A DNA stretch of 64,000 nt from Paralvinella palmiformis. Taxonomy: Eukaryota > Annelida > Polychaeta > Terebellida > Alvinellidae. Positions 23,747 through 36,039 of the stretch are shown in pieces. The notes beneath the pieces were generated by a model, which was given only the letters and a program-made list of their open reading frames with translations, had not been told where the DNA came from and made no database searches. The stretch is from positions 124,001 to 188,000 of the forward strand of contig JAODUP010000656.1 of the NCBI GenBank assembly GCA_025642065.1. Direction: 5' to 3'. Each line of letters begins with the position of its first letter. Within the stretch, counting starts at the first letter, position 1. The translations under genes and the position numbers were made by a program.

Positions 23747-24945
23747 AAAAGATCTGCCTAATAAGAACTACTACACCGTTCCGAAACTGAAACTGGAATT
23801 ACATCTCTCACCCAGAAACAAAGTTTATGTTAATAGGTCATTTCATCGCCCAGTGTCACGAAACTCAAAGTGAAATATATCGATCTAAACAAATGCTGAT
23901 ATCCATGGCACACAGTCTCCATTGTCTTCACGTGATGAATGATCCCAATCAGATGATCGACGTATCCGATATTAGGAGCATCGAGATGCGCCGTCCGTCC
24001 GAGCCGTTGTCTGTTTCACGATTGCGGCAATGGAGCGAGATAAAACGATGCGGTAATGAGAAATTCGTGTATTCGTCGTCGAGGAGGTCTGCCGACAAGT
24101 TTCCTTATCTGGACATTGGTCACCGAACGTAAACAACACAGAAGATGTGTAACCATCGACGCTTTATTAATGGCTTGGTCCGGTTGAAGAGATTGGCGGG
24201 TGAACGTCCTCGGTGTCCAGACAGTGTGGAAGGTTTGCGAGATGATTAGGCCGAGATTATTTTTATCATTCGAACGGCATTTGATCTATGGACTAGGAGG
24301 ATTAATGGATTCTGGAACGTATGACAAAATGTACGGCGTGTATACGGCGAATGGGAGGACGGGAAGAACGTAAGGCCGACCACTTGGTGGACTTCGGTCG
24401 ATCGTGTGAGTAGAATGGATGTGATGAAGGACGAATGGAAGGTCAGACTGATAGGAGCAGGAGGAGGGATGGACACGGAAACGACGGTCTAAGAGGAAGA
24501 TGGAAAAGTTGTCAGCAACGCCTAGAAGCATGGATACTTTTTTGTCTGCAGAACGTTTGTGATGCGCGCGAACAAACGCACGCACGCACGCGCGCGCAGA
24601 GACATGGACGCGCAATCTCGCTTTCAGCGAAGAATTTAATCAAAATAAATGCTTGCTGTTTTATCACGATAAGTCTAATGCATGTTGTCTTATACAAGAT
24701 GACGCCTTGTTATCTCCCTCCCCCAAAATAATAAACATATTCAGTCTGACGGAGTTCCATTAAGATACCACAAAATGTGTTTTGAGAATATTTTCCCTGA
24801 TGCATCTTTTCAACACTCAAAGATATTACTAGACATAATCCATTTCTGATTGTATTATTTAATATTTTTCCTCAAATATACTTTCTTCTATGACTATACG
24901 TGAGGGATTTAGGCAGATAATATAACGTAACAGTGTTCTTATTGT
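23747..24945. other. Unique 1.2 kb with CpG-bearing part, no gene recognised
   Basis: A 101-codon frame (23827-24132) and overlapping frames on both strands (24246-24731) lack recognisable motifs. 23960-24240 is CpG-rich. A GCAC/GCGC run sits at 24575-24600. Confidence 0.35.
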
Positions 24946-24946
24946 A

Positions 24947-24977
<31 letters not shown>

Positions 24978-24988
24978 GTTGTTGTTGT

Positions 24989-25020
<32 letters not shown>

Positions 25021-25045
25021 GTATTACTAGTATTATTATTATCGA
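24946..25045. repeat. (ATT)n(GTT)n(ATT)n array
   Basis: Symmetric block: ATT, five GTT, ATT, then ACTAGT interruptions. 25046-25376 that follows is unique. Confidence 0.93.
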
Positions 25046-25376
25046 CATTATATTCATCGTCATCAGCATCAATCAGCGCAATCATCACAGCTATCTGTTG
25101 TTTATGCTCATTTAAATACAATTATGTAATTTTCTTGACTGGATTCAGTACGTCTACACTAGAATTGGAAGATTGTATTAACAGGGATTCTTCTTTCTCA
25201 AATAATGTAATTTACGTAATTCCAATTTCTAATTCGGTTACACGTCTAAAGCAAGTTACGGGATAAGGACCTTGACCTTGCCACTTGTTATGTTCAAACA
25301 GAATGGCTAATATGTTGTATGCCAACTCTACATCTGTCCCATCTCATAGCCTGTATTACTTAATTATTATTTGGAT

Positions 25377-25436
<60 letters not shown>

Positions 25437-25440
25437 ATAT
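25377..25440. repeat. (TA)n microsatellite, interrupted
   Basis: TA tracts broken by AAA at about 25388 and TTA at about 25425. 25441-26122 beyond is unique and unassigned. Confidence 0.93.
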
Positions 25441-26122
25441 GAACCCTCTCTCTCCCTGTGTGTGGGGTTGAGGCGTTCATCTGTGTGAGTGAGTGAGTGT
25501 ATGTGAAATTTACGTACACAGGGACACTTAAATACATAATCTGAAAACCTTCTTGCTTCTCGAAATGTGTTACGTGACATCACAACATTAGATCTACTAT
25601 ATACCACACAGATACTGGATTTAGATTAAGGAACAATGCTTACGACAAAGGTTTAGGTAAGAGTTCCTAGTATTAGAAACCAGGTCATCTTAAAGTATGA
25701 TACATTCTTGTTGTTTACTGAAAGGCCAACGTTGGTAAAAGAGAACACAGGCTTTGACCGCAGAACTCTGAATTTTACAAGTAGGGATGAGTTGATCGTA
25801 CTTTATGTTGTCATTCTGACCATATTAGGGCCAGTCAGAGAAGTGGCTAATTGTCTATCCAGTAAAGTATTCTAATATCGATGGTTACTCTGGCTTTCTT
25901 AAATGGATAATTGTGTAAATAAGGTGCCACGACGTACACGGGCTTTTTAAATGGGACATTTGTTATCTGAGATTTAACTACACGCATATATTATCATTAT
26001 GTTTATTACTGATGTTGTTGTTGTTAAAATTCCATAATAAAGGCGCTTGTTTCGACTTGTCCAGGTGGTATAATGTCGATTATTATTATTATTGTTGTTG
26101 TAGCTCTTATTAATATAGTTGT

Positions 26123-26235
26123 CATGTTATATCATTATATTATATTATATTATATTATATTATATTATATTATATTATACCATATTATATTGCATTATAT
26201 TATATCACACCATATTATGTTGCATTATATTATAC
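26123..26235. repeat. (TTATA)n pentanucleotide array
   Basis: About 20 TTATA/TTATA-like units with CATTA, CACCA and GCATT variants in the second half. Confidence 0.9.
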
Positions 26236-26479
26236 CGAGCGATGAAGTCCGCAATAAAGACTCACGTTTAGACTTGTTTATATGGTCACTAGTTTCAACG
26301 TAGAAATAAAAGCACATAATTATTTATATTTTAGTCGAAATAACATACATTTAATCATAATAGTAATCAGACAATGATCAATTTAAACACTTCCGTTTGA
26401 TATCAGGAAGTAGGGAGGGTCACGTTATCAGATCCGTTGAAATTTACTGTACTCTCTGGTGTCAATAAGACCAATTGTT

Positions 26480-26760
26480 AATCGTTATTTGTTTATCTTT
26501 GATCTTCTCTCCTCGTATAACTGTCCCCCGATATTCCGAGTTTTCAGAGCGAATTCAATAAAGCCAATTTTGTCTACAGCAATATGTAATTAACGAAGGC
26601 TAATTAATTACTGTGTCAGATTAATCAAAACTAAACCGAAGTCTGGAAAATGTTCGCACTAAATGACTCGCTGCTGTCTGTAATTACCTGATTACATCTA
26701 TTAATTATATCACGGTTAATTGTCTATAAATATTTTATGGATTGAATAGATTGCCATCAA
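26480..26760. promoter_or_regulatory. Candidate noncoding element with clustered homeodomain cores
   Basis: TAATTA occurs at 26587, 26601, 26605, 26681 and 26702. ATTAATC is at 26620, TGATTA at 26689 and TTAATT at 26716. The segment is free of repeats. AT-rich DNA yields such words by chance, so function is inference. 26761-27224 after it is AT-rich and unassigned. Confidence 0.25.
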
Positions 26761-27224
26761 TTGTCTATTTTATTCTCTCTTTTTTTGTAGACATAAGTAA
26801 TGCTATATTTTCTAATTGATCAATTGGCGTGAAATATCATTTATAGTATTTTAAGATGGTTATCTCTACTGAAATGCTGCTCTTACGGTGGGCTTTATTT
26901 TTTAAGCTGAGTCGAATTGTGTAATTTAGTAATTAAAAGTAAACGAATAAATCAGTATTCATACGCTGTTTATAAAGTCCACAATTTGAGCCCGGATCTA
27001 CAGTCTTGAAAAATCCACATAATACATCAACATCTTCAATTCACAATTGGCATTCATCGTCAATAAAGAACGTTTTACTCAGTCCTGAACTAAGTCCCTC
27101 ATTAAATGGATGGATGTTTGGTACCGGGTCTATATGAATAGAATCGGGAATATCTCACATTCTGGTTTGCCACTTCTATAGCTGACACATTAACACAGTC
27201 AGTAATGTGTCAAGAATTGTACTT

Positions 27225-27480
27225 GTTGTTATTGTTCCCTTTACAGTAAATAAGTTTGTTGTTATTGTTGCCTTTATAGTAGTTGAGTTTGTTGTTATTG
27301 TTACCTTTATAGTAGTTGAGTTTGTTGTTGTTATTGTTGCCTTTATAGTAGTTGAGTTTGTTGTTGTTATTGTTGCCTTTATATAGTTGAGTTTGTTGTT
27401 ATTGTTGCCTTTATAGTAGTTGAGTTTGTTGTTGTTATTGTTGCCTTTATAGTAGTTGAGTTTGTTATTATTGTTGCCTT
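27225..27480. repeat. Minisatellite, 33/36-bp unit, about 7 copies
   Basis: The unit TTGTTGTTATTGTTGCCTTT followed by ATAGTAGTTGAG varies by one TTG triplet between copies. The minus frame repeats Lys-Ala-Thr-Ile-Thr, which follows from the period being a multiple of three. Confidence 0.92.
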
Positions 27481-27698
27481 TAGGTAGCTGCTTTTACACA
27501 TCATTTCAATATATGACATAATTAGTATAATTATCAAGTCAAACCTTGGTAACAGCGTCAGATCAAACATCTAACAGATTGGGGAAAGGTTCCACTGCTG
27601 TATCAGTGCACACTATATTATGCACTATGGATAAATACTATATACCATACACACACACGCACACGCACACACACTCATGCACATAATTAATAATAATA

Positions 27699-27974
27699 AT
27701 GGCCGAAATGGCAGTTTTTACGTGGCTGGCAAACTAAATGAGGGAGACGCAAATGGTCTGTAATTTACAGCTTCCCCATGGAGACTAATTCTAAATAAAT
27801 TTAGAATTTACAATAAATGGCATTTTCGGTGGAAAAGTTGCCAGTTGCCTGGCTGGATGAAAAACTCTCCCTACTATAGTACCACGGCCGAGGCGCAGAA
27901 CTGTGACCTCCCGTACAGAATGACCATAGCCATAGGTAAATAGTCTTACACTCTACCTATGTGGCCAAAGAGGC
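27699..27974 (-). mobile_element. SINE-B copy 2
   Basis: Shares with 13392-13655 the GCCATTTCGG end, the CTCCCTCATTTAG-type phrase, TTTTTCATCCAGCCAGGCAA and CAACTGGCAA, and the position of the tRNA head. Its B box is decayed here (GTTCTGCGCCT), so it is the older or more damaged copy. Confidence 0.78.
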
Positions 27975-28019
27975 GGTTATGAACTGATGATGGTGATGTA
28001 TTATGTTGATTGTCTAAGA

Positions 28020-28021
<2 letters not shown>

Positions 28022-28062
<41 letters not shown>

Positions 28063-28112
28063 GTATATTAGAGAGAGAGAGAGAGAGAGAGAGTGAGAGA
28101 ACGAGAGAGAGA
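28022..28112. repeat. (TA)n and (GA)n
   Basis: About 18 TA units, TATG, then GA units with interruptions. 28113-28636 that follows is unique and includes a CpG-bearing piece. Confidence 0.93.
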
Positions 28113-28636
28113 ACGACCTCGCTGCGTGTGTATGCGTGTGTGCGTGTGTGTATTTGAAGGCTTTGTCCCAGCCTGCCGGCCGTTCAGACATCAGGACTGG
28201 AGATGTCAGCATTGGACAGGGTTTAGAAAGGCGTCGCTCTAAAACGACGGAAGCTTGTCAAACTAACAACGACGTCAAAGGTATGCTAATTGAATGACAG
28301 CTTATCGTCAGTAAACAGAGTGACACGTCACGGAACGGAGACGACAATGACATGTATTACAGATGGAGACGAGTTAAATGTGCACGGAGAGTAAATGGAA
28401 CAAAATGTTACATTCAAAGGAACCGAAGTGTCATCGTGATTCTATTATATTCTTGGTAGTATCTCACAAACGAATATTGTGATTCGATTCTCGAAGGGTA
28501 CAATATATTACTTCGACCGTTTAGGTTTCGTTGAAAGCTTTTTGTAAGATTGTTACTTTAGACTCCACTTGGTATTTTGTTTGAATATGTAGAACAAAAT
28601 GGCATTCGTAAATTTCATTCTTTATAAGTATATTGC

Positions 28637-28764
28637 TCACTCACTCACTCACTCACTCACTCACTCACTCACCCATACGCGCTCGTGCGCACACACTTAC
28701 TCACTCACTTAATCAGTCACTCACCCACCCACTGACTCAATTACACACACACACACACACACAC
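28637..28764. repeat. (CACT)n then (AC)n
   Basis: About 9 perfect CACT units, a degenerate CACT/CACC stretch, then about 11 AC units. Confidence 0.9.
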
Positions 28765-28949
28765 ATCTCCATGGGTATTAAGCTGCGGACAGAGTTTTTT
28801 TCTCATATTATGAGTAATTAGATTACACTGATATAGGAAATTTGTTAAATGTATAGCTATTATAATCCCGACGTGTCATTCGCAGTATGGGAGATCTGCC
28901 TGAAATCCGCTGTTCTCGACCATGGGTCAAATAGATCAAGTGGATAGGC

Positions 28950-29008
28950 GCTTTAATTTAGATCCCACCACACCTAACTGCATATACTTAGGGACCCTAA
29001 ATTAAGCG
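28950..29008. repeat. Imperfect inverted repeat (hairpin)
   Basis: CGCTTTAATTTAGATCCC near 28951 faces GGGACCCTAAATTAAGCG ending at 29008 across a spacer of about 22 bases. It may be the remnant of a small palindromic element. 29009-29603 that follows is otherwise unassigned. Confidence 0.55.
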
Positions 29009-29603
29009 TGAATGAACGTTACCTTAGTGATGAACGGAAACGTATGAGGGTTAGCTGTTAGGTTCGAGTAAATCATAGTATTTACTCAGGTTTGAGACGA
29101 TATTTCGTTCTAGTCCAGTAATAATCCATTGTGCAGTATTGCTACTTTGTTTATATTTTAGTTAAATCGCTTCAGTGAGTCCATACTGAGTTAATGTACA
29201 TTCTCTTTGTTATGAACAAACTGTAATGTTTGTTAACACGCTGAGGCTATATATATAGGGCTTGAATTTTCACTTAGGTTAGAGAAGAACTTCGACGCCA
29301 GACCAGTCGGACGTGTATTGATACATGGTTCATATAGGTAGGATTTATTCAGTTATTCGAACCCAGAATAAAGCTGAGGTCAGCATCTGAGGTGTCGAAA
29401 TGCTTTATATACAGGTTTCTTTTGGACCACAGAAAATTACTGTTAAATGTAAACTGTGGTGTCAAAATAGTTTATGATATGTATGTAGCAAGTCACCATT
29501 GAACCACACGCACGTGTTGTTTGTTGCGAGCTGTGGTATCAAATGGTATGTTTTTTACGTGCTTCCGCCTTTTGTACGTAGCCTGCACTCTGGATTCAGT
29601 CCC

Positions 29604-29671
29604 CTGAAGAAACGTCCATAGTTTGAATTCACGGTTCGAGATTCTCTGTGCCTGTGCCTTATTATACACAG

Positions 29672-29673
<2 letters not shown>
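29604..29673 (-). repeat. Dispersed repeat, copy 2 (microsatellite-linked)
   Basis: The reverse complement matches 18943-19012 through AGCTGTGTATAATAAGGCA and CTCGAACCGTGAATTCAAAC. Here the body continues past GGACGTTT into non-repetitive sequence, which copy 1 has lost to a GT tract. Confidence 0.75.
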
Positions 29674-29735
<62 letters not shown>

Positions 29736-29762
29736 TTATATATTATATATATATATATGTGT
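29674..29762. repeat. (AC)n then (TA)n/(GT)n
   Basis: About 28 AC units adjoining the dispersed repeat, then TATATT, TA and GT units. Confidence 0.95.
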
Positions 29763-30052
29763 GTGTATGTGTACGCGCTCTCATACACGTACTGTCATAA
29801 ATCCATGCATGTGGGTGTACTGGCATTTTGAATAAATTTCAATTTATCACAAAATTAAATTCAATTAATTTATGTGGTCTACCCAGATTACAAAATGAAC
29901 GTTTTATTCTATTGGCATTTCAATAAATCATCAAGTGTATGTTTTTATGTGTCATCAGCATACTCCAGATAATCATGCTGTTAACGTTCTGATTAATGTT
30001 CTTTGTAATTCATGTCGGTTGCAGAAGGTTTAATAATATTTATAAAAAAACC

Positions 30053-30195
30053 CAGATCTATAGCACCTGAGTTCAAACCCCGGCCGTACTCTGTCGGAAG
30101 GGTGTTTCATCTTTATTACACCTTTGTAGGTAGCTCGGTCCACGTGCACAAAAGTGGCCGTAAAAACATCAATCATCATCATCAATCATCAGAAG
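30053..30195 (+). mobile_element. SINE-A, 5' truncated
   Basis: Begins before the B box (GAGTTCAAACCCCGG), then GGGTGTTTCATCTTTATTAC, GTGCACAAAAGTGGCCGTAA and an ATCAATCATCATCATC tail. The A-box head is missing, as expected of incomplete reverse transcription. Confidence 0.8.
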
Positions 30196-31210
30196 GTTTA
30201 AAACTTTGCCAGAATGGCGATATGTAGAGATAAAAACAGCGTATGTGTCTTCTCAGGTATACTACCTATCACACTAATTTGGTTATATCATCAATATCGT
30301 TTCTTCTATATCGTTTCTGGTGTCTGTAGTTAGACACACACATGTTATGATCACATAATTAACGCCTTTGATAGCTAACTGGCTGAAAATGCGCATTGTT
30401 AAATAAATAATAATACAAAGTAATATAAGACTAATTGTTAACTAAGTGACGAACGTAAACGTAACATCATTTATCTTGGCACAGCCATAAAACTATTAGA
30501 TGTAATAGCGAGTATTTGGAAGATACAGGGATTAGGTGTCGATTGAACAGCAACGCGCTGACAGTGGTAAAGAATGGGACCGAAGACACTGTGTTCTCAG
30601 TTAAGAAATACGTGAAGGAAATTGAGAATCCTTGTATTAAGATCGGATCCCGTTATGGGTATTCTAGATCGTTCTTGAACTAGTCCTATCTAAATTGAGG
30701 CCGGGCTCAACTGACTGAGTGTAGGATTCTCTTTGAAACACGGCAAATGGCTGTTTGAAGCAGAGAAAATTACTGTTTATTGTAATGAAATTCGACTTAT
30801 CGCTTACGTGGGATATTTGCCGGGAAGGAATACTGGTTGTCTATTTTCTTCAGATCGTTCGGACAAAATATGTCGTATAAACGTGAATATAGGAATATCG
30901 AGTCCGTGACATACCCGTAGTCTGTGTCACACATTTTTAGAACGTAAATACTTGCCGTTGTATGTAACAAAAATAATACGCAACATCTACTGGAACCATA
31001 ATGACACTTATAATATCGTGGTGTATTTATTTATATTCATGAATTAAGACATTAAATGACCAGAACATGACCATCTATATCTAGAAGATTAATATTTGAA
31101 TAAAGAATTATTAATAATAACATATCGTGTAAATGTCAATACGTTTAATTAAGATAGATTGGTCATGTACTTTAAATATATTAAAAGATTCGACTTATAA
31201 AAGATATGAA
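30196..31210. other. Unique 1.0 kb, nothing recognised
   Basis: AT-rich; no frame of note before the TA tract and no repeats. Confidence 0.4.
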
Positions 31211-31227
31211 TTTACAATCATTTATTC

Positions 31228-31228
31228 A

Positions 31229-31298
<70 letters not shown>

Positions 31299-31320
31299 TA
31301 CACACAGAGAAAAGGGGAAG

Positions 31321-31369
<49 letters not shown>

Positions 31370-31382
31370 ATATATATATATT
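31228..31382. repeat. Two (TA)n tracts with spacer
   Basis: About 31 TA units, a CACACATACACACAGAG spacer, then about 19 and 11 TA units separated by TTA. Confidence 0.95.
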
Positions 31383-34363
31383 TAAGTATAATATTTAAAG
31401 AGTGGTAAATGATGCTAAAATCTCTAACAGTGACCACATATACAATAAATATGTATATCAGACTATCAGACTATTTACAAATTTTCCTGTGGATATTTTA
31501 AGCATCTGTGTTCAAATCATTGAATACCTGAATGAATGAATCAATCAATCACAGATTAAGTAAGTAAATGAGTTGGTCGGAATAATAACGACGAGAAGAT
31601 GTACAGCTGAAAGAGAGATAAAGAGTGGTGTACCGTAGTACAATAGAAAGACAATACGTTTAATCCAGAATAATAGAACAGACACTCCTCGGGGTCTACA
31701 CACTTCTGATCCTTCATACAGTAAATATTAAATCACGGCCACGTGAAGAAATACCGATTACGTCGAAAGCGTCATTGAAAGTTGTCAAATGTCCCCCCCC
31801 CCCATAATCCGGAAAGTTGGAAGGCTTCTCTCTACTCCATCATCTGCCTGGAATGTCGAAGAACATCTAGGACGCAAACACAATTTACCAAAATAGAGTG
31901 AATAACGACAGATGTCTATTTATTACAAGATGAAGCGACTGTTAAAGTTGATGAAAAGGTATTTGCCCGTAAATTATTCACCACTTGCTGCGTTCCGTAG
32001 CCGTCCGGCGGCGATACGTCTTCATTAGCGAGAGAAGAGCATTGTGGGAAGAGTGGGCGATATCTCAAGCACACTCGATGGCTTCCGTTGTTAGTCACAT
32101 ATTTCCGCCGACGAGGAAGAAGCCGCTTGTTTGTTCGGCATTCGGGCTTCGCAATATCGGTTGTAGCTAATTATAATTACAAACTTCTGAGGCGGATCGG
32201 TTTGGGGGGGGGGGAACCTTTCTCCTGAAATAGTCGCTTTCCGCCAAAATAGGACATGAAGGTGGTAAATAAGCCAGATCATTTTTGAGAGACGAACCAA
32301 TGGTGCAGTCAAATGTCAAAAGGGGCGCTAAATTAGATCTAAAAGTCAAGAGTATTCGAAGCCTTTGTAGCGGCGGTGTGACATCAAAATAAATAGTGCT
32401 ACCTCGCAAGAGCATTGTTCTGGAAGAGACAAAAATTTGTAGCACATCCACATGCGTCAATTTCTCAATTAAATGTAACTGAATTGCGATATTTGGAAGC
32501 TGACAGACGTCGATGAGCACGTCACGTTTAAGAATGATACTTCGGGCGTGCGATTAGGCGCTTCTAACTCAACCAAATGTAATAAGACAGTTCGTTTTTG
32601 TACATCGTTAATATTTAAAGCTTGCAACGAATAAGATCAAGAGGCTGTATTGTCCTTAAGTCAAGGAAACAAGTACTGCACTTGTTTAGATTACAACCCA
32701 CGTTTATATTTAATGATGAATGATGCAGACCACCATTTTTGCCATTCTAAATTACACCCTCAGTCAACGCTGCTATTTCGTGAACTATTTGTTTTGGCGC
32801 CGATATACGGGCTGGATGCGTACTAATACGAAACACTCATTTAGTACAAAGGACATATTAAATAAATGCAAATTTATATACTTTTAAAACAATTATTGTT
32901 TTCATTTATCTTAAACGAATTCGTATTAAACAAATGATGCTTCACATGTTGAAGCAATATCATTTATATTTCTAATTATTCAACAGTGTTATGTTATACG
33001 AGTAAGCTGTACGTTGTTTTAGTTATGATATTGAACAAATGATATTCCCGCAGCATTGGGAATGACAGATGTAGTGCTCTAGGCCAAATATATTGTGAAG
33101 ATACTCGGAAACTAAGCTGTTTTAGGCGCCTAAGAAGGTGGGAACGCTAGACAGCAGACCTAATGCATTGTATCTCTGTAAGAAGCTATACAACAGTAAG
33201 AAAAGGGTATAAAGTGATAGCTCGATTCATTTCAACTAGGTTACAAGATTGATTGTTTTAATAATTTATGAAGTCTGATGGTTTAAGTGATAGAGCCATT
33301 GACGCTTAAGGCATTCAGTATTCCAAAGCCAATACTGTCAACATTTTTAGGAGTATGACAACTGAAAGATGGCTAACTTGGCTAATAACAGCTGTGATTT
33401 ATCGCAGAAATACCACAACAAACGAACAACAACAACAACAACAGAAAAACAGTTTTCTGTTAAACTACTAGCATCTCGTATTCTCTAAATTGCTTAAAGA
33501 AGATCGTATCCTCGAAAGTAAATGGGTTTTATATGACTAAATGGTGATAAAAAGTTGTAGATTTTGTTGAAATGCGATACTTTATAAGACTAATGGATAC
33601 TGCAGGGAAAGGTTCTAAGATAACCATAAATGCTAATCATATCCATTTCCTTTAGCCACAAATGCAAATTTAAAGGCCCGTTGGATGATTTTAGCGGAAT
33701 GCCGACTATAGCAAACTTGTTTAAATCTAACTAGATCATCCATATGTCACTGAATTACGATTGCTCAGTCCCTTCTCTATGTGTTAAGTGCGAACTGCGT
33801 AGCTGTAAATTAAGCAAACAGATTTGTAATTATGAACGATAAATCTCCGAAAAACTGTTTATAATATTTGTGTCCTTTCATGAAGATAGCGAAAATAATT
33901 ATTGGTTGTCTTTATAAACAAGTAAGGCGAAATAATCTTCGTTAACAACCATGCATAGTTATTATGAAAGGAACAAAGATTTCCCAATAAGCGAAAAGGA
34001 ATGTTATTTTATTGAAGATTTTACTGCTCTAATCGCTACATCCCCATAATATATCCAGGATTAGACCTACTCGGTTGACTTGAATAGGTATAGGTCATGT
34101 AGGTTCAGATTCATTGTTATTTATATTAAATCAAGTGAAAAATGCTTATTTCAATAGAAACCCATTGAAACATCTGCTACTTGTGATTCCTTTCAAACCT
34201 TTGCTTGACCTGAAACATACGCTTTACTTTAATGTAGAAACTTCCCTTCTCCTTTTCCATTTCAACAACATGGTAATTGATGTATTGTGTTCTTCCATAA
34301 TAGGAAATTATTATCAGTACAAGTAAATACTGCTGTTTCACAGTCACATTCTATACAGCTCCA
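31383..34363. other. Longest repeat-poor stretch, 3 kb, no gene recognised
   Basis: Only short C (31794-31803) and G (32204-32214) runs, and a CAA run near 33427. A minus-strand frame of 117 codons (32167-32520) and smaller overlapping frames near 32100 show no family motif. 32880-34300 is very AT-rich. It could be intronic or regulatory; nothing in the sequence decides this. Confidence 0.35.
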
Positions 34364-34470
34364 AAGGTAAAATAGTGACGTGAAGGATGAAACATCCTTC
34401 AGACATAGCTCAGTCAGGTTTTGAACTGAAGTAGTAGAGGGCTGTGTAAATAGTACTACTAGATAGGCCA
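34364..34470 (-). mobile_element. Decayed SINE-A fragment
   Basis: The minus strand keeps CTGAAGGATGTTTCATCCTT and a weak B box (GTTCAAAACCTG). Head and tail are poorly conserved. Confidence 0.5.
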
Positions 34471-34525
34471 CATAAATTCCAATAGGATATAAACTATGTT
34501 GGATACTGGTCTCATAAATAAATAA

Positions 34526-34527
<2 letters not shown>

Positions 34528-34574
<47 letters not shown>
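34528..34574. repeat. (TA)n microsatellite
   Basis: About 23 TA units. Confidence 0.95.
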
Positions 34575-34578
<4 letters not shown>

Positions 34579-35797
34579 CTATAATAAGGTTGAGATAATT
34601 GGTAGGCAAAGAAGTGAGGATCCTGGATCGAATCTCCTTGTGCGTCTTCGTATATAAACAAAGTCTCACTGACTAGTCCTCTCCACACGTTGGTTAGCTC
34701 AGTAGCTGAAGTAAATGAAGATAGTTAAGTAAATATTTGTTGATATATGTCAGTAAGAGTCGGATATGATTAGATGTAGCGAAGTAAACAAAATGAAAAT
34801 ACTTACAGATGAACGCCAAATAAACAAAGATATTATTGTCACTGACCACGCAACCATTTCGTTATAAGATTCGTATAATTGGTCAAAAAGCCGAATGTGC
34901 ACCTCATTCATCGACAAATGGGACTTAAACAATAACGTGGGTCTATGACCATATACAATACCACCTGGGGACCACGGAGAGACTGCCCTACAGGTTACTA
35001 CTATCAGTAGTGAGGGGTCTAAGGTTTTACTAGTTCTATAATTTCCAAACTAAATGCTCAATATCGAGTGAATTGTATATTTTGTTTACGCACACACACA
35101 TCTAGAAGAATATACGCATGCACGGAAACATACGAGAAAACACTGAAACAATAGGTACGTACGTGCACACAACTATCAAAGACACAAATGTACACCTCAT
35201 ATTGAACTATGTATTAAAACAGTGGTAACCAAGACAACGCGATAACAGATTTTTCAATTTCAAGGTTCAGCAGTTTTGACCTTCTCCTCCCACACACAAA
35301 AACAACAACAACATTATCCTTCAATATACATCTCAAATCGTGGAGACGAGTATCAGTAATAAGAGAAGTGTGTTGTGTCATTCACCAGCCACTTAATCCT
35401 CAAATACATGTATTTGTTCGGTAGATCTGTGAGTGTAAACTATAGGGAAAACATTTAAACAGTTTTAAACATGAAGTATAATAATACTGATATTCAGTGT
35501 ACACATAATTAAGTTGAGAATAACCTACAGCTTTAGGACTCATACTTAAAGATGAACGTCGAAAGATTTGTATTATATGAAATAATAGGAATATCATCTG
35601 CAAATGATCGTTCCAATCGTCTCAGCATATATATTGCTTGTATTACGACCAGTTAGGCGCTCCGATAATACGCCAGACGCCCCTCGCCTATATGTTCCCT
35701 GTATGATCCGACGCCGAGGCTAAACGACTACTCAACTGAACTCAACGATCAGTTAAGTTTATTGGGATATCAGTGTCACACTAAGTGTTCAACGGTC
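34575..35797. other. Unique sequence, nothing recognised
   Basis: Small CACA runs near 35090 and 35292. No frame above 67 codons. Confidence 0.4.
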
Positions 35798-35811
35798 TCT
35801 TAGTCCAATAG

Positions 35812-36000
35812 GGGTGCATCCGTGGTCTATTTGGTAGCGTGTTGGACCACAGATCACTACCACCTTAGTCCGTATCTTGGCGTGGGCATATTTGAAGGAT
35901 GTTTCATCTTTGACTTCGCTTCGTTACCTTTGTAGATCGCTAGGCCGATTTAGCCTAACATGTGCACAAAGTGGCCATAAAACATTAATCACCATCATCA
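35812..36000 (+). mobile_element. SINE-A with target-site duplication
   Basis: A 189-bp copy. Head GGTGCATCCGTGGTCTATTT, A box TGGTAGCGTGTTGG, decayed B box (AGTCCGTATCTTGG), GGATGTTTCATCTTTGACTT, GTGCACAAAGTGGCCATAA and an ATCACCATCATCATC tail. It is flanked by TCTTAGTCCAATAG (35798-35811) and TCTTAGCCCAATAG (36001-36014), a 14-bp duplication with one mismatch. This fixes both ends of the family and shows retrotransposition. Confidence 0.93.
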
Positions 36001-36039
36001 TCTTAGCCCAATAGAGAGTGTCCCCTGCTTCCTACCCCC

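Noticed and set aside
23827..24132. 101-codon + frame in CpG-bearing DNA
   Set aside because: No family resemblance and no splice signals at its ends. Kept only as part of the unique region.
32091..32520. Overlapping 73- and 117-codon minus frames
   Set aside because: No motif, and the frames run through a G/C homopolymer. An opposite-strand frame is also open nearby.
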